Positions 30,285 through 38,522 of a stretch of 64,000 nt of DNA are shown here, in pieces. Under the pieces are notes generated by a model. It ran no database searches. It worked only from the letters and a program-made list of their open reading frames with translations, and was not told where the DNA came from. This DNA is from Arthrobacter sp. efr-133-R2A-120 (GTDB lineage Bacteria > Actinomycetota > Actinomycetes > Actinomycetales > Micrococcaceae). Numbering within the stretch: the stretch's first letter is position 1; each line of letters starts with the position of its first letter. Position numbers and translations under genes: made by a program. The DNA lies in contig NZ_JARVRF010000015.1 in assembly GCF_030209835.1 (NCBI RefSeq), positions 62,001 through 126,000 on the forward strand. The letters are read 5' to 3'.

Positions 30285-30310
30285 AGAGCCAACCAGAGCC
30301 AACCAGAGCC
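30285..30310. repeat. 10-bp tandem repeat AGAGCCAACC, 2.6 copies
   Basis: AGAGCCAACC is repeated head to tail immediately before the stop codon of the TetR gene, extending the repetitive character of this spacer. Confidence 0.7.
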
Positions 30311-30311
30311 C

Positions 30312-30998
30312 CTAGCCCTCGCTTCGCAGTTCCGGTTCCTTTTGCAGGCCTGTCAGGCCGTTCCATGCCAGGTTGACCAGGTGGGCGGCTACTGCGCGTT
30401 TGTCGGGCTCGCGGTGGTCCAACCACCATTGGCCGGTCATGGCCACCATGCCTACCAGCATCTGGGCGTACATGGCGCCGTCGGCTGCGCTGAATCCTCG
30501 CCGCGAGAATTCGTCGGCGAGCAGGTTTTCCACGCGATCGGCCACGTGGGAGAGCAGCGTGGAGAAGGCGCCTTCGGGCTGGGAGGGCGGAGCGTCGCGC
30601 ATGAGGATCCGGAAGCCGTCGCTCCGCTCTTCGATGTAGCCAAGTAGGGCAAGGGCTGCCTGTTCAACGAGGACGCGTGGTTTGGCTTCGGCTGCGAGGG
30701 ACTCGTTGATGGCGTCGAGCAGGATCCGGAATTCGAACTCCACAACCTGCGTGTAGAGGCCTTCCTTTGAGCCGAAGTGCTCGTAAATCACCGGTTTGGA
30801 CACGCCTGCGGCGGCTGCGATTTCGTCAATGGTTGTGGCGTCTAGTCCCCGGACGGCGAAGAGGCCCCGGCCTATTTCGATGAGCTGGGAGCGCCGCTGG
30901 GAGCCCGTCATCCTGGCACGGGCAACCTGGCCTGCGGGTGGGTGGTTGATCACCCTGGAACCCGTCGACTGCCGGGGAAGTCCTGTGCTGTTGCTCAC
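30312..30998 (-). CDS. TetR/AcrR family transcriptional regulator
   Basis: 228 residues from GTG 30998. The DNA-binding domain covers about residues 30-80: QLIEIGRGLFAVRGLDATTI, DEIAAAAGVSKPVIYEHFGS. The C-terminal ligand domain (FRILMRDAPPSQPEGAF, then GQWWLDHREPDKRAVAAHLV) is of the TetR_C type common in actinobacteria. About 28 basic residues precede the HTH. A -10-like CATGAT on the minus strand is 6 nt before the start, so it may be leaderless. Longer frames to 31082 lack support. The regulated genes are unknown; tRNA-Gln and glmU are divergent. Confidence 0.88.
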   Translation of the reverse strand: MSNSTGLPRQSTGSRVINHPPAGQVARARMTGSQRRSQLIEIGRGLFAVRGLDATTIDEIAAAAGVSKPVIYEHFGSKEGLYTQVVEFEFRILLDAINESLAAEAKPRVLVEQAALALLGYIEERSDGFRILMRDAPPSQPEGAFSTLLSHVADRVENLLADEFSRRGFSAADGAMYAQMLVGMVAMTGQWWLDHREPDKRAVAAHLVNLAWNGLTGLQKEPELRSEG

Positions 30999-31112
30999 GC
31001 ATCCATCATGCCTTATGCCAAGCGTGAAGCGGCCTCGGGAGGGCCTGCCAATACCGCTGGAAAGGACTCGGGGATGCGCCAAGTCGCGAACACCGCAATG
31101 GTCATGGCAAAC

Positions 31113-31118
31113 TAGATT
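31113..31118 (+). promoter_or_regulatory. Candidate -10 TAGATT for tRNA-Gln
   Basis: TAGATT lies 69 nt before the mature tRNA 5' end, the only good -10 match in that spacer. Confidence 0.4.
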
Positions 31119-31187
31119 CTTGTGTGTGCGACCCGGTCAAACGGGAACCCCGCGGACCTCGCGTCCGCAAGGGCCACGTGCGCACGG

Positions 31188-31259
31188 TCCGCTCTGGTGT
31201 AATGGCAGCACCCCGGCCTTTGGAGCCGTGGAGTATAGGTTCGAATCCTATGGGCGGAA
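31188..31259 (+). tRNA. tRNA-Gln (anticodon UUG)
   Basis: 72 nt. The acceptor arms TCCGCTC and GGGCGGA pair (one G-U), with D-arm GTGT..., anticodon loop CTTTGGA giving TTG at positions 34-36, T-arm ATAGG-TTCGAAT-CCTAT and discriminator A. CCA is not encoded. Confidence 0.97.
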
Positions 31260-31350
31260 CTTGTCGGTGGTCTGCCGGCACCGCCTCTGATGGCACTGCG
31301 TATCCCGAAGCTGTCCACTGGCTGCGCGGAAAGCTGTGAATCGGCAAGAG

Positions 31351-31356
31351 TAGGAT
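31351..31356 (+). promoter_or_regulatory. Candidate -10 TAGGAT for glmU-prs
   Basis: TAGGAT lies 57 nt before the glmU start, which has its own AGGAGA ribosome site, so this transcript has a short leader. Confidence 0.45.
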
Positions 31357-31413
31357 AGAGCAGATGCCGCAGCCGGGTTCGCCCGGACGTAATCGAGCAA
31401 GGAGAGCGACTTC

Positions 31414-32922
31414 GTGAGCCCCGATACTACTGGCCCCGCCGCTGTTATTGTCCTAGCTGCCGGAGCCGGTACGCGCATGAAGTCGCGGACTCCCAAAATC
31501 CTTCACGAAATCGGCGGACGCTCCATGGTGGCGCACGCCATCCTCGCGGCGCGTTCCATCCATCCCCAGCAGCTGGCCCTGGTGGTCCGCCATGAACGGG
31601 ACCTCGTCGCCGCGCACATTGAACTGATCGATCCCGACGCCGTCATCGTGGACCAGGACGATGTTCCGGGAACCGGACGCGCAGTGGAAGTAGCTCTTGA
31701 CGCCTTGGACGCGAAGGCCGAACTCACTGGGACGGTAGTGGTCACGTATGGCGATGTGCCTCTGCTGACGGGTTCCCTTCTCTCCGAGCTTGTCGCCACG
31801 CATGAATCCGAGGGCAACGCCGTGACGGTGCTGACCGCTGTCCTCGACGACGCCAATGGTTACGGCCGTATCCTTCGTGCCGAGGACGGCACCGTGCTTG
31901 GCATCCGTGAACACAAAGACGCCAGTGACGCTGAGCGCTCCATCCGCGAGGTCAACTCCGGCATCTATGCCTTTGACGCAAAGGTGCTCCGCGCGCAGCT
32001 GCACAAGGTGACCACTGACAACATCCAGTGCGAAAAGTACCTCACTGACGTGCTCGGACTGGCGCGCGACGCCGGAGGCCGGGTTTCCGCCGTCGTCACC
32101 AAGGACCGGTGGCAAGTGGAAGGCGCTAACGACCGCGTCCAACTGGCCGCCCTCGGCGCCGAGCACAACCGCCGTACGGTCGAGGCCTGGATGCGTGCGG
32201 GTGTCACGGTCGTTGACCCGGCCACCACGTGGATCGATTCCACGGTCACCTTGGACGAAGACGTCCGGCTCCTGCCCAACACACAGCTCCACGGCACCAC
32301 CACCGTGGCGCGCGACGCCGTCGTCGGGCCCGACACGACCCTCACCGATGTTTCGGTGGGCGAAGGCGCGAAGGTGACCCGCACCCACGGCTCCGGATCC
32401 ACTATCGGCGCCAAGGCCACGGTAGGCCCGTTCACCTACCTGCGTCCCGGCACTGTCCTCGGGGAGACCGGCAAGATCGGCGCCTTCTACGAAACCAAGA
32501 ACGTGACGATCGGCCGCGGTTCCAAGCTGTCCCACCTCGGCTACGCCGGCGACGCCGAGATCGGCGAGGACACCAACATCGGCTGCGGCAACATCACGGC
32601 CAACTACGACGGCGAGAAGAAGCACCGCACGGTGATCGGCTCCGGCGTGCGGACCGGTTCCAACACCGTCTTCGTGGCCCCCGTAACGATTGGCGACGGC
32701 GCGTACAGCGGCGCCGGCGCCATCATCCGCAAAGACGTTCCCGCCGGAGCCCTCACCTTGAGTGTCGCTCCCCAGCGCAATGCAGAAGGCTGGGTCATCG
32801 CCAACCGGCAGGGCAGCAACTCGGCCCAGCGGGCGCAGGCTGCGCAAGCCGCGCATGGCTCCACTGCCACCCCCGATTCCTCAAGTACTCCGGCAACCAC
32901 AGAAGAGGGCACACAGGCATGA
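31414..32922 (+). CDS. glmU: Bifunctional UDP-GlcNAc pyrophosphorylase / glucosamine-1-phosphate acetyltransferase
   Basis: 502 residues from GTG 31414, with AGGAGA upstream. The N-terminal uridyltransferase has LAAGAGTRMKSRTPKILHEI and the EVNSGIYAFD loop; the C-terminal left-handed beta-helix has hexapeptide repeats (for example GRGSKLSHLGYAGDAEIG) and CGNITANYDGEKKHRT with catalytic residues. It supplies UDP-GlcNAc for peptidoglycan and would also feed the polysaccharide locus downstream. The last ~45 residues are an Ala/Ser/Thr-rich tail. It overlaps prs by 4 bp. Confidence 0.97.
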   Translation: MSPDTTGPAAVIVLAAGAGTRMKSRTPKILHEIGGRSMVAHAILAARSIHPQQLALVVRHERDLVAAHIELIDPDAVIVDQDDVPGTGRAVEVALDALDAKAELTGTVVVTYGDVPLLTGSLLSELVATHESEGNAVTVLTAVLDDANGYGRILRAEDGTVLGIREHKDASDAERSIREVNSGIYAFDAKVLRAQLHKVTTDNIQCEKYLTDVLGLARDAGGRVSAVVTKDRWQVEGANDRVQLAALGAEHNRRTVEAWMRAGVTVVDPATTWIDSTVTLDEDVRLLPNTQLHGTTTVARDAVVGPDTTLTDVSVGEGAKVTRTHGSGSTIGAKATVGPFTYLRPGTVLGETGKIGAFYETKNVTIGRGSKLSHLGYAGDAEIGEDTNIGCGNITANYDGEKKHRTVIGSGVRTGSNTVFVAPVTIGDGAYSGAGAIIRKDVPAGALTLSVAPQRNAEGWVIANRQGSNSAQRAQAAQAAHGSTATPDSSSTPATTEEGTQA

Positions 32923-33899
32923 GCGAAATTACCGCACACGGCGAGAAGAAACTAGTTCTCGCCGCCGGACGGGCGCACCCCGAGCTGGCGCAGGAAATCG
33001 CCAAGGAGTTGGAAACTGAACTCCTGCCTATCGACGCCTACGACTTCGCGAACGGGGAGATCTACGTGCGCTCGGCGGAGAGCGTCCGTGGCACCGATGC
33101 CTTCGTCATCCAGGCGCACCCGGCTCCGCTGAACAACTGGCTCATGGAGCAGTTGATCATGATCGATTCCCTGAAGCGCGCTTCGGCGAAGCGGATCACG
33201 GTGGTTTCGCCGTTCTACCCGTACGCCCGGCAGGACAAGAAGGGCCGCGGCCGCGAGCCGATCTCCGCCCGCTTGGTGGCAGACCTCTACAAGACTGCCG
33301 GCGCGGACCGCATCATGTCCGTGGACCTGCACACGTCCCAGATCCAGGGGTTCTTTGACGGCCCCGTGGACCACCTCATGGCCATCCCGCTGCTTGCCGA
33401 CTACATCCGCACCAGGGTCGAAGCGGACAACATCACCGTTGTCTCGCCGGACACCGGCCGTGTGCGCGTCGCAGAACAGTGGGCCGAGCGCCTGGGCGGT
33501 GCGCCTTTGGCGTTCGTCCACAAGAGCCGCGACCTCACGGTGCCGAACCAGGCTGTCTCGAAGACCGTCGTCGGGCAGATCGAAGGCCGCACCTGCGTCC
33601 TGATCGATGACATGATCGACACCGGTGGAACGATCTCCGGCGCAGTCCAGGTCCTCAAGAACGCCGGTGCCAAGGACGTCATCATCGCGTGCACCCACGC
33701 CGTGTTCTCCGAACCGGCGGCGCAGCGCCTGGCCGATTCCGGTGCCCGCGAGGTTGTCGTCACCAACACCCTGCCGATTCCGGCCGACAAGCGCTTCCCG
33801 CAGCTCACGGTCCTGTCGATCGCACCGTTGATTGCGCGCGCCATCCGTGAAGTGTTCGACGACGGTTCCGTCACCAGCCTCTTCGACGGCAACGCCTAA
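32919..33899 (+). CDS. prs: Ribose-phosphate diphosphokinase (PRPP synthetase)
   Basis: 326 residues. Makes PRPP from ribose-5-phosphate and ATP. Motifs: FANGEIYVRSAESVRG, PFYPYARQDKKGRGREPIS (ATP site), DLHTSQIQGFF, and the PRPP loop CVLIDDMIDTGGTISGA. The ATG sits in the glmU stop overlap ATGA, the usual glmU-prs pairing of Gram-positive bacteria. Confidence 0.96.
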   Translation: MSEITAHGEKKLVLAAGRAHPELAQEIAKELETELLPIDAYDFANGEIYVRSAESVRGTDAFVIQAHPAPLNNWLMEQLIMIDSLKRASAKRITVVSPFYPYARQDKKGRGREPISARLVADLYKTAGADRIMSVDLHTSQIQGFFDGPVDHLMAIPLLADYIRTRVEADNITVVSPDTGRVRVAEQWAERLGGAPLAFVHKSRDLTVPNQAVSKTVVGQIEGRTCVLIDDMIDTGGTISGAVQVLKNAGAKDVIIACTHAVFSEPAAQRLADSGAREVVVTNTLPIPADKRFPQLTVLSIAPLIARAIREVFDDGSVTSLFDGNA

Positions 33900-33950
33900 C
33901 CCGCCAATCCGCGGGTCGGGGCCGTTTTCCCTTCGGTGGGACGCGGCTGC

Positions 33951-34172
33951 TAGACTCTTGGGGATACCTTGGCGAGGGAGAGCACATCCGGGTTAAAACC
34001 GGATTGCGGGTCTCCGTTATCGACTGGGTCTGAATCTCCTTCAACGAAGGCGGACTGAACCTGCTGCTCAGCGGCCGGCATTCCGTCGGGCGTGGAAGGT
34101 CACCACAGACCTCCGCCCTTGCTGATCGACTTGCCGGCAATTCGCCGGCGCCACAGTAATCAAGGAGTACAC
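33951..34172 (+). promoter_or_regulatory. rplY promoter and ~210-nt structured leader
   Basis: A -10 TAGACT at 33951-33956 predicts a start near 33963, leaving about 210 nt before rplY. The leader can form several hairpins, including ATCCGG-N7-CCGGAT near 33990-34008 and GCCGG-N7-CCGGC at about 34132-34148, the latter close to the ribosome site AAGGAG (34162-34167). The frames opening in it look non-coding. It may be a cis-regulatory leader for L25. Confidence 0.45.
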
Positions 34173-34745
34173 ATGTCTGAGCAGAAGCTCGCAGCAGAAC
34201 TGCGCACCGAATTCGGCAAGGGTTTCGCCCGCCGCGCCCGCGCAGCCGGCCAGATCCCCGCCGTCATCTACGGTCACGGCGCTGAGCCCATCCACATCAA
34301 CCTGCCCGGCCGCGCCACCACCCTGGCCGTCCGCGTTTCCAACGCCCTGCTGGCCCTGGACGTCAACGGCGAAGAGCACCTGGCCCTCGTGAAGGACATC
34401 CAGCGCGACCCGATCAAGCAGATCATCGAGCACATCGACCTCCTGACCGTCCGCAAGGGCGAGAAGGTCACCGTTGACGTGGCCGTCCACGTTATCGGTG
34501 AAGCTGCCATTGGCGCAGTCGCAAACCAGGAAGCCACCACGGTTTCCCTCGAAGCCGAAGCCACGCACCTGCCGACCTTCGTCGAGATCAGCATCGAAGG
34601 CCGCAAGGCCGGCGAGCACGTCCACGCTTCGGACATCGTCCTGCCGAGCGGTTCGGAACTGCTCACCGATCCCGAGACCCTCATCATCAACATCTCGGAG
34701 GCCACTTCGGAGGCCGAGGAAGAAGCAGCTCCTGCCGCCGAGTAG
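34173..34745 (+). CDS. rplY: 50S ribosomal protein L25/general stress protein Ctc
   Basis: 190 residues from ATG 34173, with AAGGAG 5 nt upstream. N-terminal L25 domain (LAAELRTEFGKGFARRARAA, GQIPAVIYGHGAEPIHI) binds 5S rRNA; the C-terminal TL5/Ctc domain (about residues 95-175) and an acidic Glu/Ala tail follow. Length fits the two-domain Ctc form. Flanked by a structured leader and two hairpins. Confidence 0.95.
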   Translation: MSEQKLAAELRTEFGKGFARRARAAGQIPAVIYGHGAEPIHINLPGRATTLAVRVSNALLALDVNGEEHLALVKDIQRDPIKQIIEHIDLLTVRKGEKVTVDVAVHVIGEAAIGAVANQEATTVSLEAEATHLPTFVEISIEGRKAGEHVHASDIVLPSGSELLTDPETLIINISEATSEAEEEAAPAAE

Positions 34746-34756
34746 TTTTTCGGTTT

Positions 34757-34775
34757 ATTAGTCGTTCCGACTAAT
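34757..34775 (+). terminator. Hairpin ATTAGTCG-TTC-CGACTAAT after rplY
   Basis: A perfect 8-bp stem with a 3-nt loop begins 11 bp after the stop. It has low GC and no T-run, so it may be an mRNA-stability hairpin rather than the main terminator. Confidence 0.5.
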
Positions 34776-34794
34776 TGCGGCATGAGCCTTTGCG

Positions 34795-34832
34795 AGTGGC
34801 CGGGTCCCTGAGGGGTCCCGGCCACTTCTTTT
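34795..34832 (+). terminator. Intrinsic terminator between rplY and pth
   Basis: AGTGGCCGGGTCCC pairs with GGGTCCCGGCCACT (one T-T mismatch) around TGAG, followed by TTCTTTTC. Confidence 0.9.
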
Positions 34833-34853
34833 CATTCCACACTCTTGATTCCC

Positions 34854-34859
34854 TAGGAT
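34854..34859 (+). promoter_or_regulatory. -10 element TAGGAT, leaderless pth promoter
   Basis: TAGGAT ends 6 nt before ATG 34866. Confidence 0.65.
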
Positions 34860-34865
34860 GACTCC

Positions 34866-35450
34866 ATGACAGACACCTGGCTGATCGTAGGCCTTGGCAA
34901 TCCCGGCGCTGAGTACAGCCACAACCGCCACAATGTCGGCCAGATGGTCCTGGACGAACTTGCCTCACGCATCGGCGGAAGCTTCAAGGCCCACAAGGCC
35001 CGGGCCCAGGTGGTCGAGGGCAGGCTCGGGATCGGTGGCCCGCGCGTGGTGCTGGCGAAACCGATGAGCTATATGAACGTCTCCGGGGGACCCGTTTCCG
35101 GCTTGGCCAGGTTCTTCGACATCGCTCCCGATCACGTCATTGCCGTCCACGACGAAATTGATATTCCGTTCAATACCGTCAAGTTGAAGATCGGCGGCGG
35201 AGAAGGTGGGCATAACGGCCTGCGGGATATTTCCAAGGCATTGGCTACAAAGGACTACTTGCGGGTTCGCGTGGGCGTCGGCAGGCCGCCGGGGAGGATG
35301 GACACCGCGGATTACGTCCTCAGGGATTTTGGAGCCTCCGAGAAGAAGGAGCTTCCATTCCTCCTGGATGAAGCTGCCGATGCTGTCGAAGTATTGATGA
35401 CTGAAGGTTTGCTCGCCGCCCAGCAGAAGTTCCACCCGGTCAAGGCCTGA
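34866..35450 (+). CDS. pth: Peptidyl-tRNA hydrolase
   Basis: 194 residues. Releases peptides from prematurely dropped peptidyl-tRNA. Motifs: [20 protein letters not shown] with catalytic His (NRHNVG), [23 protein letters not shown] (catalytic Asp), and [13 protein letters not shown]. Position after rplY is conserved in bacteria. Confidence 0.96.
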   Translation: MTDTWLIVGLGNPGAEYSHNRHNVGQMVLDELASRIGGSFKAHKARAQVVEGRLGIGGPRVVLAKPMSYMNVSGGPVSGLARFFDIAPDHVIAVHDEIDIPFNTVKLKIGGGEGGHNGLRDISKALATKDYLRVRVGVGRPPGRMDTADYVLRDFGASEKKELPFLLDEAADAVEVLMTEGLLAAQQKFHPVKA

Positions 35451-35452
35451 CC

Positions 35453-35550
35453 CCACTGCCTCCCTAACCTCGCTTCGCTCGGCCAGGGAACCCGAGCAGC
35501 GTGGGCCCATCCACTGCCTCCCTAACCTCGCTTCGCTCGGCCAGGGAACC
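35453..35550. repeat. Two exact 40-bp direct repeats in the pth/regulator spacer
   Basis: Copies 35453-35492 and 35511-35550 are identical, beginning CCACTGCCTCCCTAACCTCG; each holds TCCCT...AGGGA arms and is followed by GCGTGGGCCCA, which recurs again at about 35600. A diverged relative lies at 18196-18240. The remainder of this 351-bp spacer (35551-35801) carries the promoter of the first LuxR gene, with a TATGAT -10 at 35698-35703. Confidence 0.8.
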
Positions 35551-35801
35551 TCCCCGCTACCTTCCCAAACTCGCACGCTCGTTTGGGGCCCCTCGGTAGC
35601 GTGGGCCCAGGCGGCGTGGGCCTGCCGTGCACTCAATTCAGTGGTTAACAAGTACCCTGATGGTTCGTCGTCTGGCTAATTGATTCGGGCGGATCGCTAT
35701 GATACTTTGCAAATCACTGCTGGGGGTGAAGAGGAAATTCTAAAGCAAACGACCCGCTGAACGTCACGTCCGCCAGAGCTGCGAAGGTAGCGTGATCTAA
35801 A

Positions 35802-38522
35802 TTGCGAGCAACACCGGAATCTGAAATAGGGCGACCCGCAACGGAGCGGCAAGCACTAGGCGCTGCTGAACGTCGAAAATGGTCGTCGCTTGTCCGGCAG
35901 GATCTTCAGAACACGGTTATTGAAGCGCTCGGCGAGCCGTCTTTGTATGGAGTGGTGGTGGTTGGCGCGCCGGGCGTCGGCAAAGCGACTTTTGCCCGTT
36001 CGGTTGAAGCCCGGCTCACTCCAAAGACCCACGTCCTCCACCTCCACGGCTCAACGGACGTCAACTCTCCGTTTGGGGCGTTGGCCCATCTTGTCGCGAG
36101 GCTTCCAGCAGATGCTGCAGATTCCCCTGGCGCGACCATCTATGGCATATCGCACTTGATAAGTGCGGACGCCGCGGGACGCGAAGTGCTGTTGGTCCTG
36201 TCGGAACTTCCCGCTTTGGACAGTATGAGCACGGCACTTCTGGTGCACTTGTTAATTAGCGGGACCGCGAAAGTCCTCGTCACCGTCCGCCAAGCGACGG
36301 ATATGCCGGAAGACCTGATCAGGTTGTTGAAGGACGGCCTCCTGGAAGAAGTTCAGCTTCAGGTTTTTTCCCGCTCGGAAGTTGCCAAATTGCTGACCGG
36401 CGTCCTTGGAAAACGGGTGACCGCAACCGCGGCAAGTGCATTGCATGCGTCCAGCGGTGGAAACCCCTTGGTGCTCCAAGCCATCGTCACCGAGCAGCTC
36501 CGTTCAGGCAACCTGCATCTGGCCGGGCAGGTTTGGGCGATGAAAGGCGAAATCCACCTTTCATCCGCGGAAGTCCTGACCGACCTGGTCCGTTCCCGCC
36601 TTTCCCGGGAGAGCCCTGCCGTCCAGGAAGCGCTGGAGCTACTTGCCCTCATTCGAACGGCCCCGCTCGCCGTGCTGTTGGACGTCCTCGAACCTGAAGT
36701 GGTTGCGGAGATGGAGTGGTCCGGCTATCTCCGCATCGAACCGTCCGGCTCCCGCCGGGTGGCGCTGCGCGACGAGTACATGGGTGAGGTCATTCGAGGC
36801 TGGATGGACTTGCCACGGCGGAATGAACTGCGCCGGCTTGCCGCCGGGGTGATTGGCAGCATTTCCCGGGACCTGGATGCGGAGGCCCTCCTGGGCTTTG
36901 CTTCTTCGACGCTAAACGTCCGCGAAACCCTTGAACCCGGGGTGGCCTTGGCGGCTGCGACGGCAGCGAACAGGCAATTCGATCCTTGGTTCGCCTTGGA
37001 ATGCGCCCGGCAGATCGGGCGCGAGGACAAGGAATGGGTGGCTGCGGCCCAGCAACGCTGCGTTTCCCACGTCATTCTGGCCGAACACGAGGCTGCGGTG
37101 GCCGCTTTGAAGGATGTGACTCCCGAGCAGCTCCGGCGGCTCCCGGCGTTCGACTATGCGGACTACGTCCAGGAGCTCTGCAGTGCGCTGTTGTGGATTC
37201 CAGGCGGGCACCTCCAGATACCAGACCTCATCGCCCAGGCCCAGGAGGATCTTTCCCGCCGATCGCAGGAAGTCGGAGCGGATGCCACGGAAATTGAACG
37301 GGCCTGCGGGATGCTCAGGCTTGCGAGTTTCGAGCTCCAGGTCCATCAGGGCGAGTATGCCGAAGTTGCCGAGGCCTTGGAGCAGGAGTACCGGGATGGC
37401 AATGATCTTCAACAAAGGTTGAGCTGCGGGAGCCTGCTGACCATGGCATGGGCGGTGCTTGGGCGGGAAATGGAAGCCATCGAGCTGGCGCGCGAGTTGA
37501 AGCACAAGATACAGCGCGCAAAGGCGCGGCCGCGCTTGCACAACTGGTTGTCCGAAGGCTTGTTTGCCGCACTCCTCTGCAGCGGACAGTGGGAAGAACT
37601 AGCCCGGATGCTGACGGCGACCCTCGATCAGCAACCAAAGAACATCCACTACCTTGGCGGAGCCGCCGAACTTGCCTTGGGCGTTTCCTACACCTATGCG
37701 GGACGGGCCGCAGTGGCGATCGACACCCTGCTGGGGGCCCAGGCGCAACTGGAGATCAGGCGCAACTACTATGGACCCGCGCTGGCCTACTCGGCGCTTG
37801 CCTTTGCCTATGCGCAGGCCGGCGACGTGAAGGAATCCCGGACGTTTCTCGAACTGGCGGAAAAGGGACAAGGGGAGACAGCATGGTTCCCCGCATGGAT
37901 GGCCGAATTCTGCGTCAAGATGGCACGACGCTGGTTGAAGGATCCCGGGGCGAAGCAAAGCCTCATCGAGTCGGCCAACCGGGACTTGGCGAAAGGACGG
38001 ATCACCACGGCATCCATCAGCCTCTTCGGCGCCACCGTCCACGGTACCGAGGAGGAGTTGCTGCTCCTGGAGCAGGTCTCCTCCCGCCGCCAAGGCAAGA
38101 TGGCCGCAGTGAACCGGATGGTGGCCGAGGGAAGCCGCAAGAAGGACCCGAAGACCCTGCTTCTTGCCGCTTCAGTTGCCCAGGAACTGAAGTTGGACGC
38201 GGTGGAGTCGCGCTGTGCCGTCCTGGCCCTGGACATCGCCCGGGAAGCCGGCGATTCGGCGTCCGCCAGGCTTGCCCAGCAACGGCTGGACCGCCTGGTC
38301 GGCACCGTGCCTGTATTGCCCCTGACACCGCATACTTTCGGACCCGAACTGACGGAAAGGGAGCGTCAGGTTGCAAAGATGGCCAGTCAAGGGTTGAGTA
38401 ACAAAGAGGTAGCCAACCAGTTGCAAGTTTCCGTCCGCACAGTCGAAGGCCACCTGTACCAAATCTTCACGAAAATGGGAATCTCATCGAGGAGCGAGCT
38501 TGAAGGAACCGCGCAGTCATGA
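35802..38522 (+). CDS. Large LuxR-type STAND ATPase regulator A
   Basis: 906 residues from TTG 35802, the best available start; the ribosome site is weak (GAAGG about 14 nt upstream). N-terminal AAA/STAND domain: Walker A GAPGVGKAT (residues 55-63) keeps the lysine but has Ala at the Ser/Thr position; the Walker B region LLVLSELPALD (about 130-140) lacks the acidic pair. The middle (350-830) is helical, TPR-like. The C-terminal LuxR HTH (LTERERQVAKMASQGLSNKE, then SVRTVEGHLYQIFTKMGI) covers about 842-900. First of four tandem relatives; it overlaps gene B by 23 bp, so they share an mRNA. It lacks the YACTC promoter box seen at gene C. Confidence 0.88.
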   Translation: MRATPESEIGRPATERQALGAAERRKWSSLVRQDLQNTVIEALGEPSLYGVVVVGAPGVGKATFARSVEARLTPKTHVLHLHGSTDVNSPFGALAHLVARLPADAADSPGATIYGISHLISADAAGREVLLVLSELPALDSMSTALLVHLLISGTAKVLVTVRQATDMPEDLIRLLKDGLLEEVQLQVFSRSEVAKLLTGVLGKRVTATAASALHASSGGNPLVLQAIVTEQLRSGNLHLAGQVWAMKGEIHLSSAEVLTDLVRSRLSRESPAVQEALELLALIRTAPLAVLLDVLEPEVVAEMEWSGYLRIEPSGSRRVALRDEYMGEVIRGWMDLPRRNELRRLAAGVIGSISRDLDAEALLGFASSTLNVRETLEPGVALAAATAANRQFDPWFALECARQIGREDKEWVAAAQQRCVSHVILAEHEAAVAALKDVTPEQLRRLPAFDYADYVQELCSALLWIPGGHLQIPDLIAQAQEDLSRRSQEVGADATEIERACGMLRLASFELQVHQGEYAEVAEALEQEYRDGNDLQQRLSCGSLLTMAWAVLGREMEAIELARELKHKIQRAKARPRLHNWLSEGLFAALLCSGQWEELARMLTATLDQQPKNIHYLGGAAELALGVSYTYAGRAAVAIDTLLGAQAQLEIRRNYYGPALAYSALAFAYAQAGDVKESRTFLELAEKGQGETAWFPAWMAEFCVKMARRWLKDPGAKQSLIESANRDLAKGRITTASISLFGATVHGTEEELLLLEQVSSRRQGKMAAVNRMVAEGSRKKDPKTLLLAASVAQELKLDAVESRCAVLALDIAREAGDSASARLAQQRLDRLVGTVPVLPLTPHTFGPELTERERQVAKMASQGLSNKEVANQLQVSVRTVEGHLYQIFTKMGISSRSELEGTAQS

